From DASWRT01 sp036403035 (GTDB taxonomy: Bacteria > Pseudomonadota > Alphaproteobacteria > ATCC43930 > CGMCC-115725): a stretch of DNA of 12,757 nt. Under the pieces are notes generated by a model. The model was not told where the DNA came from and did no database searches. It worked only from the letters and a program-made list of their open reading frames with translations. Location of the stretch: positions 1 through 12,757 of the forward strand of contig DASWRT010000141.1 in the NCBI GenBank assembly GCA_036403035.1, given 5' to 3'. Below are positions 1 to 6,653 of this stretch, piece after piece (the stretch's first letter is position 1; every line of letters begins with the position of its first letter). Both the position numbers and the translations under genes were made by a program.

Positions 1-212
1 CGGTCGACCTCGTCGTGCTGTTCGACGAGGACACGCCGATGGCGCAGATCGAGGCGATCCGCCCTGATGTGCTGGTGAAGGGCGCCGATTACCGGATCGA
101 TCAGGTCGTCGGCGCGGAAATCGTCCAGTCCTACGGCGGCACGGTGCTCCTCGCCGACCTCGTCGCCGGCCACAGCACGACCGCGACGATCGCGCGGATG
201 GGCAAGGGCTGA
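1..212 (+). CDS. hldE: D-glycero-beta-D-manno-heptose 1-phosphate adenylyltransferase, C-terminal end (partial)
   Basis: This is the last 69 residues of a gene that begins before the window; the frame is set by the TGA at 210-212. The visible protein carries hallmarks of the nucleotidyltransferase domain of HldE/RfaE: VDLVVLFDEDTP, then PDVLVKGADY, and near the end the G-H-S-T-T-A-T-I segment that matches the family's STT-x-I-I tail. The enzyme activates heptose 1-phosphate with ATP to ADP-heptose, the precursor of the lipopolysaccharide inner core, in the cytoplasm. Whether this is the bifunctional kinase-adenylyltransferase or a stand-alone adenylyltransferase cannot be told because the N-terminus is missing. 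A weak hairpin (GACGAA at 228-233, TTCGTC at 240-245, six-base loop) lies 15 bases past the stop without a T-run. Confidence 0.9.
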   Translation, partial: VDLVVLFDEDTPMAQIEAIRPDVLVKGADYRIDQVVGAEIVQSYGGTVLLADLVAGHSTTATIARMGKG

Positions 213-306
213 GGGCCCGGACGGCGTGACGAAGGACGGTTCGTCTCCGGCCGGTGCGCCCTTGCTGCGCGGGCACGGGTGCTATGCCTACAGCGCGATC
301 ACGCAC

Positions 307-414
307 CGGACCAAGGAGGCCGCAATAAGTCCCTGAGCGGATCTTCAGGTCGATGCGGTTCACGGCCAGCATCTGGCCATAGCGCTTGGTCAGGCTTGCG
401 AGTTCGACATCCAT
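307..414 (-). pseudogene. Truncated N-terminus of an ABC-transporter ATP-binding protein
   Basis: Read on the minus strand from the ATG at 414-412, 36 codons give MDVELASLTKRYGQMLAVNR followed by IDLKIRSGTYCGLLGP. This is the standard opening of a PotA/UgpC-like import ATPase: first beta strand, the A-loop aromatic Y12, and the run into the P-loop. A GGAGGG ribosome binding site lies 10 bases upstream (425-430). Family resemblance stops at LLGP, exactly where Walker A (S-G-x-G-K-T/S) should begin. The frame stays open to the window edge, but the rest (VRDRAVGIAP...) is not ABC-like and then runs antisense to hldE. I read it as a relic left by a deletion or rearrangement, not a working gene. 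It could in principle still be translated from its own start. Confidence 0.7.
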
Positions 415-534
415 GCGGCACGGTCCCTCCGCCGGAACCGTGCAATGCATGGGCCAGCGCCCGCGGCACGCGGCGGTGCGGAAATACGGCGGCGGGCTCC
501 CCATCTATGTGGACGACAGAGACGGAGGACGTGC

Positions 535-963
535 ATGGCCCTGTTCGGTTCGAAGCGGAAGGACGAGAATTACCCGGTCGCGATGAGCGACGCGGAGTGG
601 CGGAGCCGGCTGACGCCGGAGCAGTTCCACGTGCTGCGCCAGCACGGCACCGAGCGTGCCGGAACGAGCCCGCTCAACGACGAGCACCGGCACGGCGTCT
701 TCGCCTGCGCCGCTTGCGGCCAGCCGGTCTTCCCGTCCGAGACGAAGTTCGACAGCGGCACCGGGTGGCCGAGCTTCTATGCGCCGCTCGACGAGAAATC
801 GGTCGGCACCTCGACCGACTACAAGCTGATCTACCCGCGAACCGAAGTGCATTGCAGCAACTGCGGCGGGCATCTCGGCCACGTCTTCGAGGACGGGCCG
901 GCGCCGACCGGGCTGCGCTACTGCATGAACGGCGTCGCGATGACGTTCGAGCCGAAGGAGTGA
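535..963 (+). CDS. msrB: Peptide-methionine (R)-S-oxide reductase MsrB
   Basis: A 142-residue cytoplasmic enzyme that reduces the R epimer of methionine sulfoxide in proteins. Visible MsrB marks: zinc ligands C58-x-x-C61 and C107-x-x-C110, the substrate-site block SGTGWPSF (74-81), GGHLGHVFEDGP (111-122), and RYCMN (128-132) with catalytic C130. The usual RYCINSAALRF is RYCMNGVAMTF here. Position 76 is Thr in SGTGWPSF, where some family members have a resolving Cys (SGCGWPSF), so regeneration probably follows another route such as direct thioredoxin attack or another Cys. The ATG at 535 is chosen because GGAGG at 524-528 sits 6 bases upstream. An in-frame ATG at 445 has no such site and would add non-homologous sequence. 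The gene converges with nasC, leaving 13 bases between the stops. Confidence 0.95.
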   Translation: MALFGSKRKDENYPVAMSDAEWRSRLTPEQFHVLRQHGTERAGTSPLNDEHRHGVFACAACGQPVFPSETKFDSGTGWPSFYAPLDEKSVGTSTDYKLIYPRTEVHCSNCGGHLGHVFEDGPAPTGLRYCMNGVAMTFEPKE

Positions 964-967
964 CCGC

Positions 968-989
968 GGCGGCCGGCTAGCCGGCCGCC
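968..989. terminator. 22-nt perfect palindrome at the msrB/nasC convergence
   Basis: A perfect palindrome centred on the TA at 978-979. It folds as a 9-bp all-GC stem with loop CTAG on either strand and contains the nasC TAG stop (979-977). Its place between two convergent genes fits a shared bidirectional terminator or transcription block. Neither side has a T-run, so it is not a canonical intrinsic terminator. Confidence 0.45.
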
Positions 990-3787
990 CGTCCTTCCGC
1001 CGCCGCCGACGCCATCCGTCCGCCGGCCGGCGCAAGCGCGTCGCGCAGGATCTTCGCCAGCTCGGGCACGCAGGAACCGCAATTGGTGCCGGCCTGCATC
1101 GCCGCGCCGATCTCCGCGACGCTGGCGACGTCGCCGGCGGCGATCGCGCGCGTCAGCGCGTGCAGCCCGACCGAGAAGCAGCTGCACACGACCGGCCCGT
1201 CGGACGGCTCCGGCGCGCTCCCACGGGGGCGTCCGGCGAGCACGCCGGCGCGCGTCTGCGACGAGGCGGCGTCCTCGTTGAGGAACGCAGCCAGCGTGCC
1301 GCGGGACGGCAGGCCGCCGCCGTGCCGCGCGACGAACAGGATGGCCTCGACCTGCCCCTTCGCGATGCTCGCGTAGCGGAAGGAGCCGCGGCGGCGATCG
1401 GCATATTCCAGGCGCTCGCCGTCCGGCGGGGCGCCGAGCAGCGCCGCCGCCCAGCCGTCGAGCGCCGCGCCGGGCTCCGGCAGATCATCCCAGCCGGCGA
1501 GCGCGAACGCCTCGCCGCCGTCGACCGGCATGCGCGCCCAGTAGAACCCGCGTCCGGGCGACCAGCCGGCGCCGCCGCTGCCGCCGCCGTCACTATCACC
1601 ATTGCCGCGGCGTCGCCCGCGGAGCAGCAGGCCGTGCCACTGCGCGTCGACCGGCGCAACCCGCACCGGCGTCGCCTTCAGCTCGGGCTGTCCGGACACC
1701 GGATCGACGGCGTCGCCGACCAGCCTGCCGATCGGCCCGGCCGAGGAAAACGCGTCGTTCCAGTGCATCGGGGCGAAGACGCTGCCGGGCCGCTGCTCCG
1801 CCGAGACGCGGACCGGCAGGATCGCGTCGCCGAACCGGCTCTCCACCCGCGCCAGATCGCCGTCCGCGAGACCGAACCACGTCGCGTCGTCGGGATACAG
1901 CGCGAGGAACGGGGCGTCGACATGCGCCATCAGGCGCGGTACGCGTCCGGTGCGGCTCATCGTGTGCCATTGGTCGCGCACCCGCCCGGTGTTGAGCACC
2001 AGCGGGTAGGCGTCGTCCGGCGCGACGGCCGGCGGACGCCACGCCGTCGCGACGAAGCGGGCGCGGCGGTCCGGCGTGAAGAACCCGCCATCGGCGAAGA
2101 GACGGCCCCTGATCTCGGCCGCGCTGTTCGCTCTTGCCGCGGTGCGCGAGACCGCCGCTGCCGACGGGAAGGGCCAGCGCACCGGCTCCATCGCGTCGTA
2201 TCCCGCATCCGTCAGCGTCGCCAGCGCGCCGATGTCGAAGGCGCGCCGGCGGCCGCCCTCGTTCTCGAACGCGGACAGCGCGGCGTGCTCGCGGAAGATG
2301 TCGGCCGGCCCGCGATAGGCGAAGGCGTCGCCCCAGCCCATCCGGCGCGCCACCTCGGCGAGCATCCACCAGTCCGGCCGCGCCTCGCCCGGTGGCGTGC
2401 GGAAGGCGCGCTGCCGCGAGATCCGCCGCTCCGAATTCGTCACCGTCCCGTTCTTCTCGCCCCAGCCGGCCGCCGGCAGCAGCACGTGCGCCAGCCGCGC
2501 CGTGTCGCCGGAGTCCCAGCAGTCGGAGACGACGACGAACGGGCAGTGCTCCAGCGCCGCCTGCACCGCGCCGCCGCGCGGCATGCTCGCCGCCGGGTTC
2601 GTCGCCATGATCCAGATCGCCTTGATCCGGCCCGCCGCGACCGCGTCGAACAGCTCGACCGCCTTCAGGCCGGGATGCGAGGCGATGCGTGGCGCATGCC
2701 AGAAGCGGCGCACCCGGTCGATGTCATCGGCGTCGGTAAAGCCCATGTGCGCGGCGAGCTGGTTGGCCATCCCGCCGACCTCCCGCCCGCCCATCGCGTT
2801 CGGCTGTCCGGTGACCGAGAACGGTCCCATGCCGGGCCTGCCGATGCGCGCCGTGGCGAGGTGGCTGTTGACGATCGCGTTGACCTTGTCGGTCCCGGAG
2901 GAGGACTGGTTCACGCCCTGCGAGTAGATCGTGACCGTCCTGCCGGTCGCCGCGAACATCGCATAGAATGCCGCGATGTCGGCCTCGGCAAGGCCGGTGA
3001 TCGCGGCGACCCGGGCGGGCGACCCGGCGGTCTCGCGCGCCGTCGCCAACGCCTCGCCGAGACCGCTCGTGTGCCGCGCCACCCACTCCCGCGCGATGCG
3101 GCCGTGGTCGGCGAGGTGGACGAGGAGCCCGGCGAACAGCGCGACGTCGGTGCCGGCGCGCAACGGCAGATGCAGGTCGGCGGTCTCGCAGGTGGCGGTG
3201 CGGCGCGGCTCGACGACGACGATGCGCGTGCCGCGGGCCTGCTTGGCGGCGGCGAGCCGCTGGAACAGCACCGGATGGCACCACGCGGCGTTGCTGCCGA
3301 CGAGGACGACGAGGTCGGCCAGCTCCAGATCCTCGTAGCAGCCGGGCACCACGTCCTCGCCGAAGGCGCGGACGTGACCGGCGACCGACGAGGCCATGCA
3401 CAACCGCGAGTTGGTGTCGATGTTGGCGGAGCCGATGAACCCCTTCATCAGCTTGTTGGCGACGTAGTAGTCCTCCGTCAGGAACTGGCCGGAGACGTAG
3501 AACGCGACGCTGTCCGGCCCGTGCCGCGCGACCGTCTCCTCGAACCGCGCCGCGACGAGGTCGAGCGCCTCGCCCCAGCTCGCGTCGCGCCCGCGGATGC
3601 GCGGACGCAGCAGCCGGTCCGGGCCGTCGGCGAGCGTCTCGGCGAGCGCCGCGCCCTTGGAGCAGAGCCGGCCGAAATTGGCCGGGTGCGTCGGGTCGCC
3701 GGTGATCGTCCCCGGCGGCGTCGCAATGATCCCGCAACCGACCCCGCAATAAGGACAGGTGGTGCGAAGGCGAGTGGCAATGGTCAT
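977..3787 (-). CDS. nasC: Assimilatory nitrate reductase catalytic subunit with C-terminal [2Fe-2S] (BFD-like) domain
   Basis: A 936-residue cytoplasmic molybdoenzyme reducing nitrate to nitrite. The N-terminal [4Fe-4S] site is C11-P-Y-C14-G-V-G-C18 with C42 in GRLCSKG. The bis-MGD oxidoreductase body follows, with family blocks such as SRLCMASSV, YSQGVNQSSSGTDKVN, GQPNAMGGREVGGMANQLAA, WIMATNPAASMP and TGRVRDQWHTMSRTGR. A Gly/Ser-rich linker (on the DNA about 1560-1615) leads to a C-terminal BFD-like [2Fe-2S] domain with C868-S-C870 and C903-G-S-C906. This layout is that of NADH-linked NasA/NasC reductases, not respiratory NarG or periplasmic NapA, and no Tat signal is seen. The ATG at 3787 is chosen because it precedes the Fe-S motif and forms an ATGA overlap with the flp stop. 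The upstream in-frame extension is antisense-like and Arg-rich. It is the last gene of the operon. The symbol follows Bradyrhizobium; Klebsiella calls the same enzyme NasA. Confidence 0.95.
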   Translation of the reverse strand: MTIATRLRTTCPYCGVGCGIIATPPGTITGDPTHPANFGRLCSKGAALAETLADGPDRLLRPRIRGRDASWGEALDLVAARFEETVARHGPDSVAFYVSGQFLTEDYYVANKLMKGFIGSANIDTNSRLCMASSVAGHVRAFGEDVVPGCYEDLELADLVVLVGSNAAWCHPVLFQRLAAAKQARGTRIVVVEPRRTATCETADLHLPLRAGTDVALFAGLLVHLADHGRIAREWVARHTSGLGEALATARETAGSPARVAAITGLAEADIAAFYAMFAATGRTVTIYSQGVNQSSSGTDKVNAIVNSHLATARIGRPGMGPFSVTGQPNAMGGREVGGMANQLAAHMGFTDADDIDRVRRFWHAPRIASHPGLKAVELFDAVAAGRIKAIWIMATNPAASMPRGGAVQAALEHCPFVVVSDCWDSGDTARLAHVLLPAAGWGEKNGTVTNSERRISRQRAFRTPPGEARPDWWMLAEVARRMGWGDAFAYRGPADIFREHAALSAFENEGGRRRAFDIGALATLTDAGYDAMEPVRWPFPSAAAVSRTAARANSAAEIRGRLFADGGFFTPDRRARFVATAWRPPAVAPDDAYPLVLNTGRVRDQWHTMSRTGRVPRLMAHVDAPFLALYPDDATWFGLADGDLARVESRFGDAILPVRVSAEQRPGSVFAPMHWNDAFSSAGPIGRLVGDAVDPVSGQPELKATPVRVAPVDAQWHGLLLRGRRRGNGDSDGGGSGGAGWSPGRGFYWARMPVDGGEAFALAGWDDLPEPGAALDGWAAALLGAPPDGERLEYADRRRGSFRYASIAKGQVEAILFVARHGGGLPSRGTLAAFLNEDAASSQTRAGVLAGRPRGSAPEPSDGPVVCSCFSVGLHALTRAIAAGDVASVAEIGAAMQAGTNCGSCVPELAKILRDALAPAGGRMASAAAEGRAAG

Positions 3788-5028
3788 GAGGCGTAGGCCG
3801 GTCCGAAGATCAGGGCGTCGCGCTGCGCGGCGATGTCGGTGCCTTCGCGCAGCATCCGGAAGTACCAGCCGCCATCGCGCGCATCGCCGTACAGCACGGC
3901 GCCGCGGATCCGGCCTTCCTTGACGACGAGCCGCTTGTAGATGCCGTGCGCGGCGTCGCGGTACAGGATCTCCTCGGTGTCCTCGCCGCCGAGGAAGTCG
4001 CCGGCCGAGAACATGTCGATGCCCGTGACCTTGAGCCGCGTCGCGAGGATGGCTCCTTCGTAGCTGCTGTCCGCGGTGCGGGCGATCCGGTCGGCGCAGA
4101 CCTTGGCCATCTCCCAGAGCGGCGCCACGAGCCCGTAGGTGACCCCGCGATGCTCGGCGCACTCGCCGACCGCGTAGATGCGCGGGTCGGAGGTCCGCAT
4201 CGCGTCGTCGACCACGACGCCGCGCCGGCATTCCAGCCCGATCGCACGCGCCAGATCGGTGTTCGGCCGGATGCCGACCGCCATCACGACGAGGTCGGCC
4301 GGGATCTCGGTCCCGTCATCCAGCAGGACGCCGTGGACGCGGTTTTCGCCGAGGATCGCCTTGGTGTTGGCGCCCGTCATCACGCGGATGCCGCGCCGCT
4401 CCAGGTCGTTCCGCAGCAGCTCCGCCGCCGCCGGGTCGAGCTGCCGCTCCATCAGCGTCGGCATCAGGTGCACGACCGTGACCTCCATGCCGTTCGCGCG
4501 CAGCCCGTTGGCCGCTTCGAGTCCCAGCAGGCCGCCGCCGATCACGACGGCGTTGCGGTAGCGGCCGGCGGCTTCCAGCATCGCATCGACGTCGGCGGCG
4601 TCGCGGAAGGTGACGACGCCCGGCAGATCGGCGCCGGGCACCGGGATCACGACCGGGTTCGACCCGGTGGCGACGATCAGCAGGTCGTAGGACCGCACCG
4701 TGCCGCTCGCGCCGCGCACCCGCCGCGCCATCCGGTCGATGCCGACGGCCTTCTCGCCGGCGAGCAGCTCTATGCCGCGCGCGGCGTACCAGTCGCGGTC
4801 ATGGATCACGATCTCGTCGAAGCTCTTCTCGCCGGCAAGCAGCGGCGAGAGCATGATCCGGTCGTAATTGACGTGCGGCTCGGCGCCGAAGACCGTGATC
4901 GCAAACCGGCCGGGCGCGCGGGCGAGGATCTCCTCGACCGTCCGCATCCCGGCCATCCCGTTGCCGATCAGCACCAGCCGTCCCGGCTGCCGCCGTCCGC
5001 ACGGTGCGTCCTGCCCTGCCATGTTCAC
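3784..5028 (-). CDS. flp: FAD-dependent NAD(P)H oxidoreductase, NirB N-terminal-like (nitrate reductase electron donor)
   Basis: A 414-residue flavoprotein resembling the first part of NADH-nitrite reductase NirB. The FAD dinucleotide fold shows as LVLIGNGMAGMRTVEEIL (18-35). NYDRIMLSPLL (54-64) and the ATGSNP strand (120-125) are typical of NirB. The NAD(P)H fold is VVIGGGLLGLEAANGL (161-176), and the second FAD contact is IYAVGECAEHRG (284-295). The protein stops at about the point where NirB begins its [2Fe-2S] domain and has no CxC...CxxC set of its own; that module is instead on NasC. It therefore probably passes electrons from NAD(P)H through FAD to NasC. The GTG at 5028 is preferred because GAGGGG (5038-5043) lies 9 bases upstream and GTGA overlaps the stop of the preceding small ORF. 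An ATG two codons later (5022) is the alternative. In Bradyrhizobium the homologue sits in narK-bjgb-flp-nasC. Confidence 0.88.
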   Translation of the reverse strand: MNMAGQDAPCGRRQPGRLVLIGNGMAGMRTVEEILARAPGRFAITVFGAEPHVNYDRIMLSPLLAGEKSFDEIVIHDRDWYAARGIELLAGEKAVGIDRMARRVRGASGTVRSYDLLIVATGSNPVVIPVPGADLPGVVTFRDAADVDAMLEAAGRYRNAVVIGGGLLGLEAANGLRANGMEVTVVHLMPTLMERQLDPAAAELLRNDLERRGIRVMTGANTKAILGENRVHGVLLDDGTEIPADLVVMAVGIRPNTDLARAIGLECRRGVVVDDAMRTSDPRIYAVGECAEHRGVTYGLVAPLWEMAKVCADRIARTADSSYEGAILATRLKVTGIDMFSAGDFLGGEDTEEILYRDAAHGIYKRLVVKEGRIRGAVLYGDARDGGWYFRMLREGTDIAAQRDALIFGPAYAS

Positions 5029-5123
5029 GCCGTGCCGCCCCTCGGGCCGCGACGGCGCGACCGGCCGGCGGCGGCCCCGGTCGGAACGAGCGGCGGCGAT
5101 GTCATGCTGAGCTGCTCGGACAT
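5025..5123 (-). CDS. Candidate 32-residue small protein or coupling peptide upstream of flp
   Basis: A short ORF, MSEQLSMTSPPLVPTGAAAG followed by an Arg/Gly-rich tail (RSRRRGPRGGTA), ending in TGA that overlaps the GTG start of flp. The ATG (5123-5121) has a GGAGAG Shine-Dalgarno-like element at 5128-5133, four bases away. I do not recognise a family. The site plus the overlapping stop/start suggests it is translated and couples ribosomes into flp, but the peptide may have no function of its own. It may also be a remnant of a gene lost between narK and flp. The Arg/Gly tail is what random GC-rich sequence often encodes, which weakens the case for a functional protein. Confidence 0.35.
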   Translation of the reverse strand: MSEQLSMTSPPLVPTGAAAGRSRRRGPRGGTA

Positions 5124-5190
5124 CAGGCTCTCCGTTCGGGCCAAGATCGGTGAAAAGGCGTGCGGCTGCGCCCCTTTGCTCCGCGCGACA

Positions 5191-5221
5191 GGAGGCTGGC
5201 CGGCATGCGCCGGGAGCCTCC
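5191..5221 (-). other. Strong intercistronic hairpin between narK and flp
   Basis: GGAGGCT (5191-5197) pairs with AGCCTCC (5215-5221), and inside it CCGGC (5200-5204) pairs with GCCGG (5209-5213) around a four-base loop. That gives 12 GC-rich base pairs with one small internal loop. It begins 57 bases past the narK stop and no T-run follows in the minus direction. In the operon mRNA it could limit read-through from narK into flp-nasC or protect the narK 3' end from nucleases, giving different transporter and enzyme levels. Structure is seen; role is inferred. Confidence 0.45.
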
Positions 5222-5278
5222 CGCCCGCCACGGACAGCTTCGCGGTCTGCCGGGCCGCCGCCGCACCGCCGCGCCGGA

Positions 5279-6484
5279 TCAGATCCTCGCCTCGGTCGCG
5301 GCGCCCCACGTGGACCGCCAGCGCCGCTTGGCGGTGGTGAGGATGGCGAGCGCGAGCGCGGCGAGCACCGCGAAGACGAGGAAGCCCGCCCCGTAGCTGC
5401 CGGTGTACTGCTTCGAGTAGCCGAGGCTGGAGGCGAGATAGAACCCGCCGAGCCCGCCGCACATGCCGACGATCCCGGTCATCACCCCGATCTCGCGCTG
5501 GAACCGCTGCGGGACGAGCTGGAACACCGCGCCGTTGCCCATGCCGAGCGCCAGCATGCCGACGACGAACACCGCGAGGGCCATCCAGGCATTCGGCAGC
5601 CCGAAGCTGATCAGCGCGATCGCGACGGCCGCGACGGCGTACATCGCCGACAGCGAACGCGCGCCGCCGATCCGGTCGGCGACGGCGCCGCCCACCGGAC
5701 GTATCAGCGAACCGGCGAACACGCAGGCGGCGGTGAAGTAGCCGGCGACCACCGGGCTCAGCCCGTACTGGTCGTTGAAGTAGATGGTCAGCGACGAGGC
5801 GAGGCCGACGAAGCCGCCGAAGGTGACGCTGTAGAAGAACATGAACAACCACGTGTCGCCGACCCGCAGCACCTTGAAATATTCGGCGAGCGGCTTCGGC
5901 GGCGGGCAATTCGGACTGTCCTTGGCGTACGCCAAGTAGATGAAGAAGACGATCGCGAGCGGGATCGCCGCCAGCCCGAACACGGTCTGCCAGCCGACGA
6001 CTTCGGCGAGGCCCGGCGCGAGGAGGGCGGCAATGACCGTCCCGGAATTCCCGGCCCCGGCGATGCCGAGCGCCGTCCCCTGATGCTCCGGTGGATACCA
6101 GCGCGACGCCAGCGGCAGGGCGATCGCGAACGAGGCGCCGGCGAGCCCGAGAACCACGCCGACGAGAAGTATCTGATCGAAGCTGTGAACCCCGAGGAAG
6201 CAGGCGGCGAGCAGCCCGCCGATGACGACGATCTGGGCAAGCGTTCCCGTCAGCTTCGGCCCCAGCCTGTCCACCAGCACGCCGTTGACGATCCGCAGCA
6301 GCGCGCCTGCCAGAACCGGCGTGGCCACCATCAGGCCCTTCTGGGCGGAATCCAGGTGCAGGTCCCGCGCGATCTGCACGCCCAGGGGTCCGAGCATGAC
6401 CCAGACCATGAAGCTGAGGTCGAAGTAGAGGAACGCGCTGACGAGCGTAGGCACGTGTCCCGCCTTCAGGAATCCCTTATTCAT
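5279..6484 (-). CDS. narK: Nitrate/nitrite transporter, NarK/NasA type (MFS, NNP family)
   Basis: A 401-residue, strongly hydrophobic inner-membrane protein of the major facilitator superfamily, probably 12 membrane spans. The nitrate signature is seen in both halves: ALGIAGAGNSGTVIAALLAP (138-157) and ALGMGNGAVFQLVPQRF (312-328). R64 (ALLRIVNGVLVDRLG) and R262 (SLIRPVGGAVADRIGG) stand where the two nitrate-binding arginines of E. coli NarK lie. Its operon with a nitrate reductase indicates nitrate uptake for assimilation; nitrite export is possible. The ATG at 6484 is chosen for its AGGAGG site (6490-6495) five to six bases upstream. A longer in-frame version to 6589 would add a non-membrane, Arg-rich stretch. 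It is the first gene of the operon, behind a putative FNR-type promoter and a leader of about 157 nt. Confidence 0.93.
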   Translation of the reverse strand: MNKGFLKAGHVPTLVSAFLYFDLSFMVWVMLGPLGVQIARDLHLDSAQKGLMVATPVLAGALLRIVNGVLVDRLGPKLTGTLAQIVVIGGLLAACFLGVHSFDQILLVGVVLGLAGASFAIALPLASRWYPPEHQGTALGIAGAGNSGTVIAALLAPGLAEVVGWQTVFGLAAIPLAIVFFIYLAYAKDSPNCPPPKPLAEYFKVLRVGDTWLFMFFYSVTFGGFVGLASSLTIYFNDQYGLSPVVAGYFTAACVFAGSLIRPVGGAVADRIGGARSLSAMYAVAAVAIALISFGLPNAWMALAVFVVGMLALGMGNGAVFQLVPQRFQREIGVMTGIVGMCGGLGGFYLASSLGYSKQYTGSYGAGFLVFAVLAALALAILTTAKRRWRSTWGAATEARI

Positions 6485-6521
6485 GCCGACCTCCTGAAGC
6501 GAAAATCCGGCAGCGGGCGGC

Positions 6522-6537
6522 AGCGCACGGCTGCGCT
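6522..6537 (-). other. Leader hairpin near the narK ribosome binding site
   Basis: AGCGCA and TGCGCT form a perfect six-base stem with a GCCG loop in the narK leader, about 25 bases before the Shine-Dalgarno sequence. If the closing A-U pair opens, the loop becomes the hexamer AGCCGU. NasR/NasT-type ANTAR antiterminators favour hexaloops with A at position 1 and G at position 4, so the match is only half. A role in control is possible but not shown. Confidence 0.3.
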
Positions 6538-6614
6538 CCGGGCCCGCGATCGAATGGCGACGTGTTTGGGCAGCACCGGCACCGTCCACTCGGATTGAAG
6601 GGTTCGGTTACGGC

Positions 6615-6634
6615 CGGCAGCGGAGGAGCTGCCG
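6615..6634 (-). other. Leader hairpin with anti-Shine-Dalgarno-like loop
   Basis: On the minus strand CGGCAGC-TCCTCC-GCTGCCG makes a seven-base-pair stem with a hexaloop. It starts within about 10 bases of the inferred narK transcript start. The loop holds CCUCC, which could pair with the GGAGG of the narK ribosome binding site about 130 bases downstream. The pairing potential is read directly from the sequence; any regulatory use is inference. Confidence 0.4.
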
Positions 6635-6647
6635 ACGACTCACTCAC

Positions 6648-6653
6648 ATAATG
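6648..6653 (-). promoter_or_regulatory. Putative -10 element of the narK promoter
   Basis: CATTAT on the minus strand matches four of six positions of TATAAT. It lies 23 bases downstream of the FNR-type box. That puts the start of transcription near 6641 and the centre of the box at about -42, the classic class II activation distance. No good -35 is present, as expected for an activated promoter. Confidence 0.45.

Noticed and set aside
1..414. 138-codon open frame on the minus strand running off the left edge
   Set aside because: Only the first 36 codons resemble an ABC ATPase. The rest is antisense to hldE, so only the fragment was reported.
445..534. In-frame upstream start for msrB
   Set aside because: No ribosome binding site, and the added residues are not part of the MsrB family. 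The ATG at 535 has an ideal GGAGG.
1160..3796. 878-codon open frame on the plus strand, antisense to nasC
   Set aside because: Its protein is an Arg/Ala/Gly/Pro-rich string with no recognisable motif, and it lies wholly across a gene with clear Fe-S and molybdopterin motifs. Long antisense frames are expected at this GC content.
3946..6598. Long plus-strand frames (3946-5340 and 5150-6598) antisense to flp and narK
   Set aside because: Compositionally biased Arg/Asp/His-rich shadows of real genes, with no family signature.
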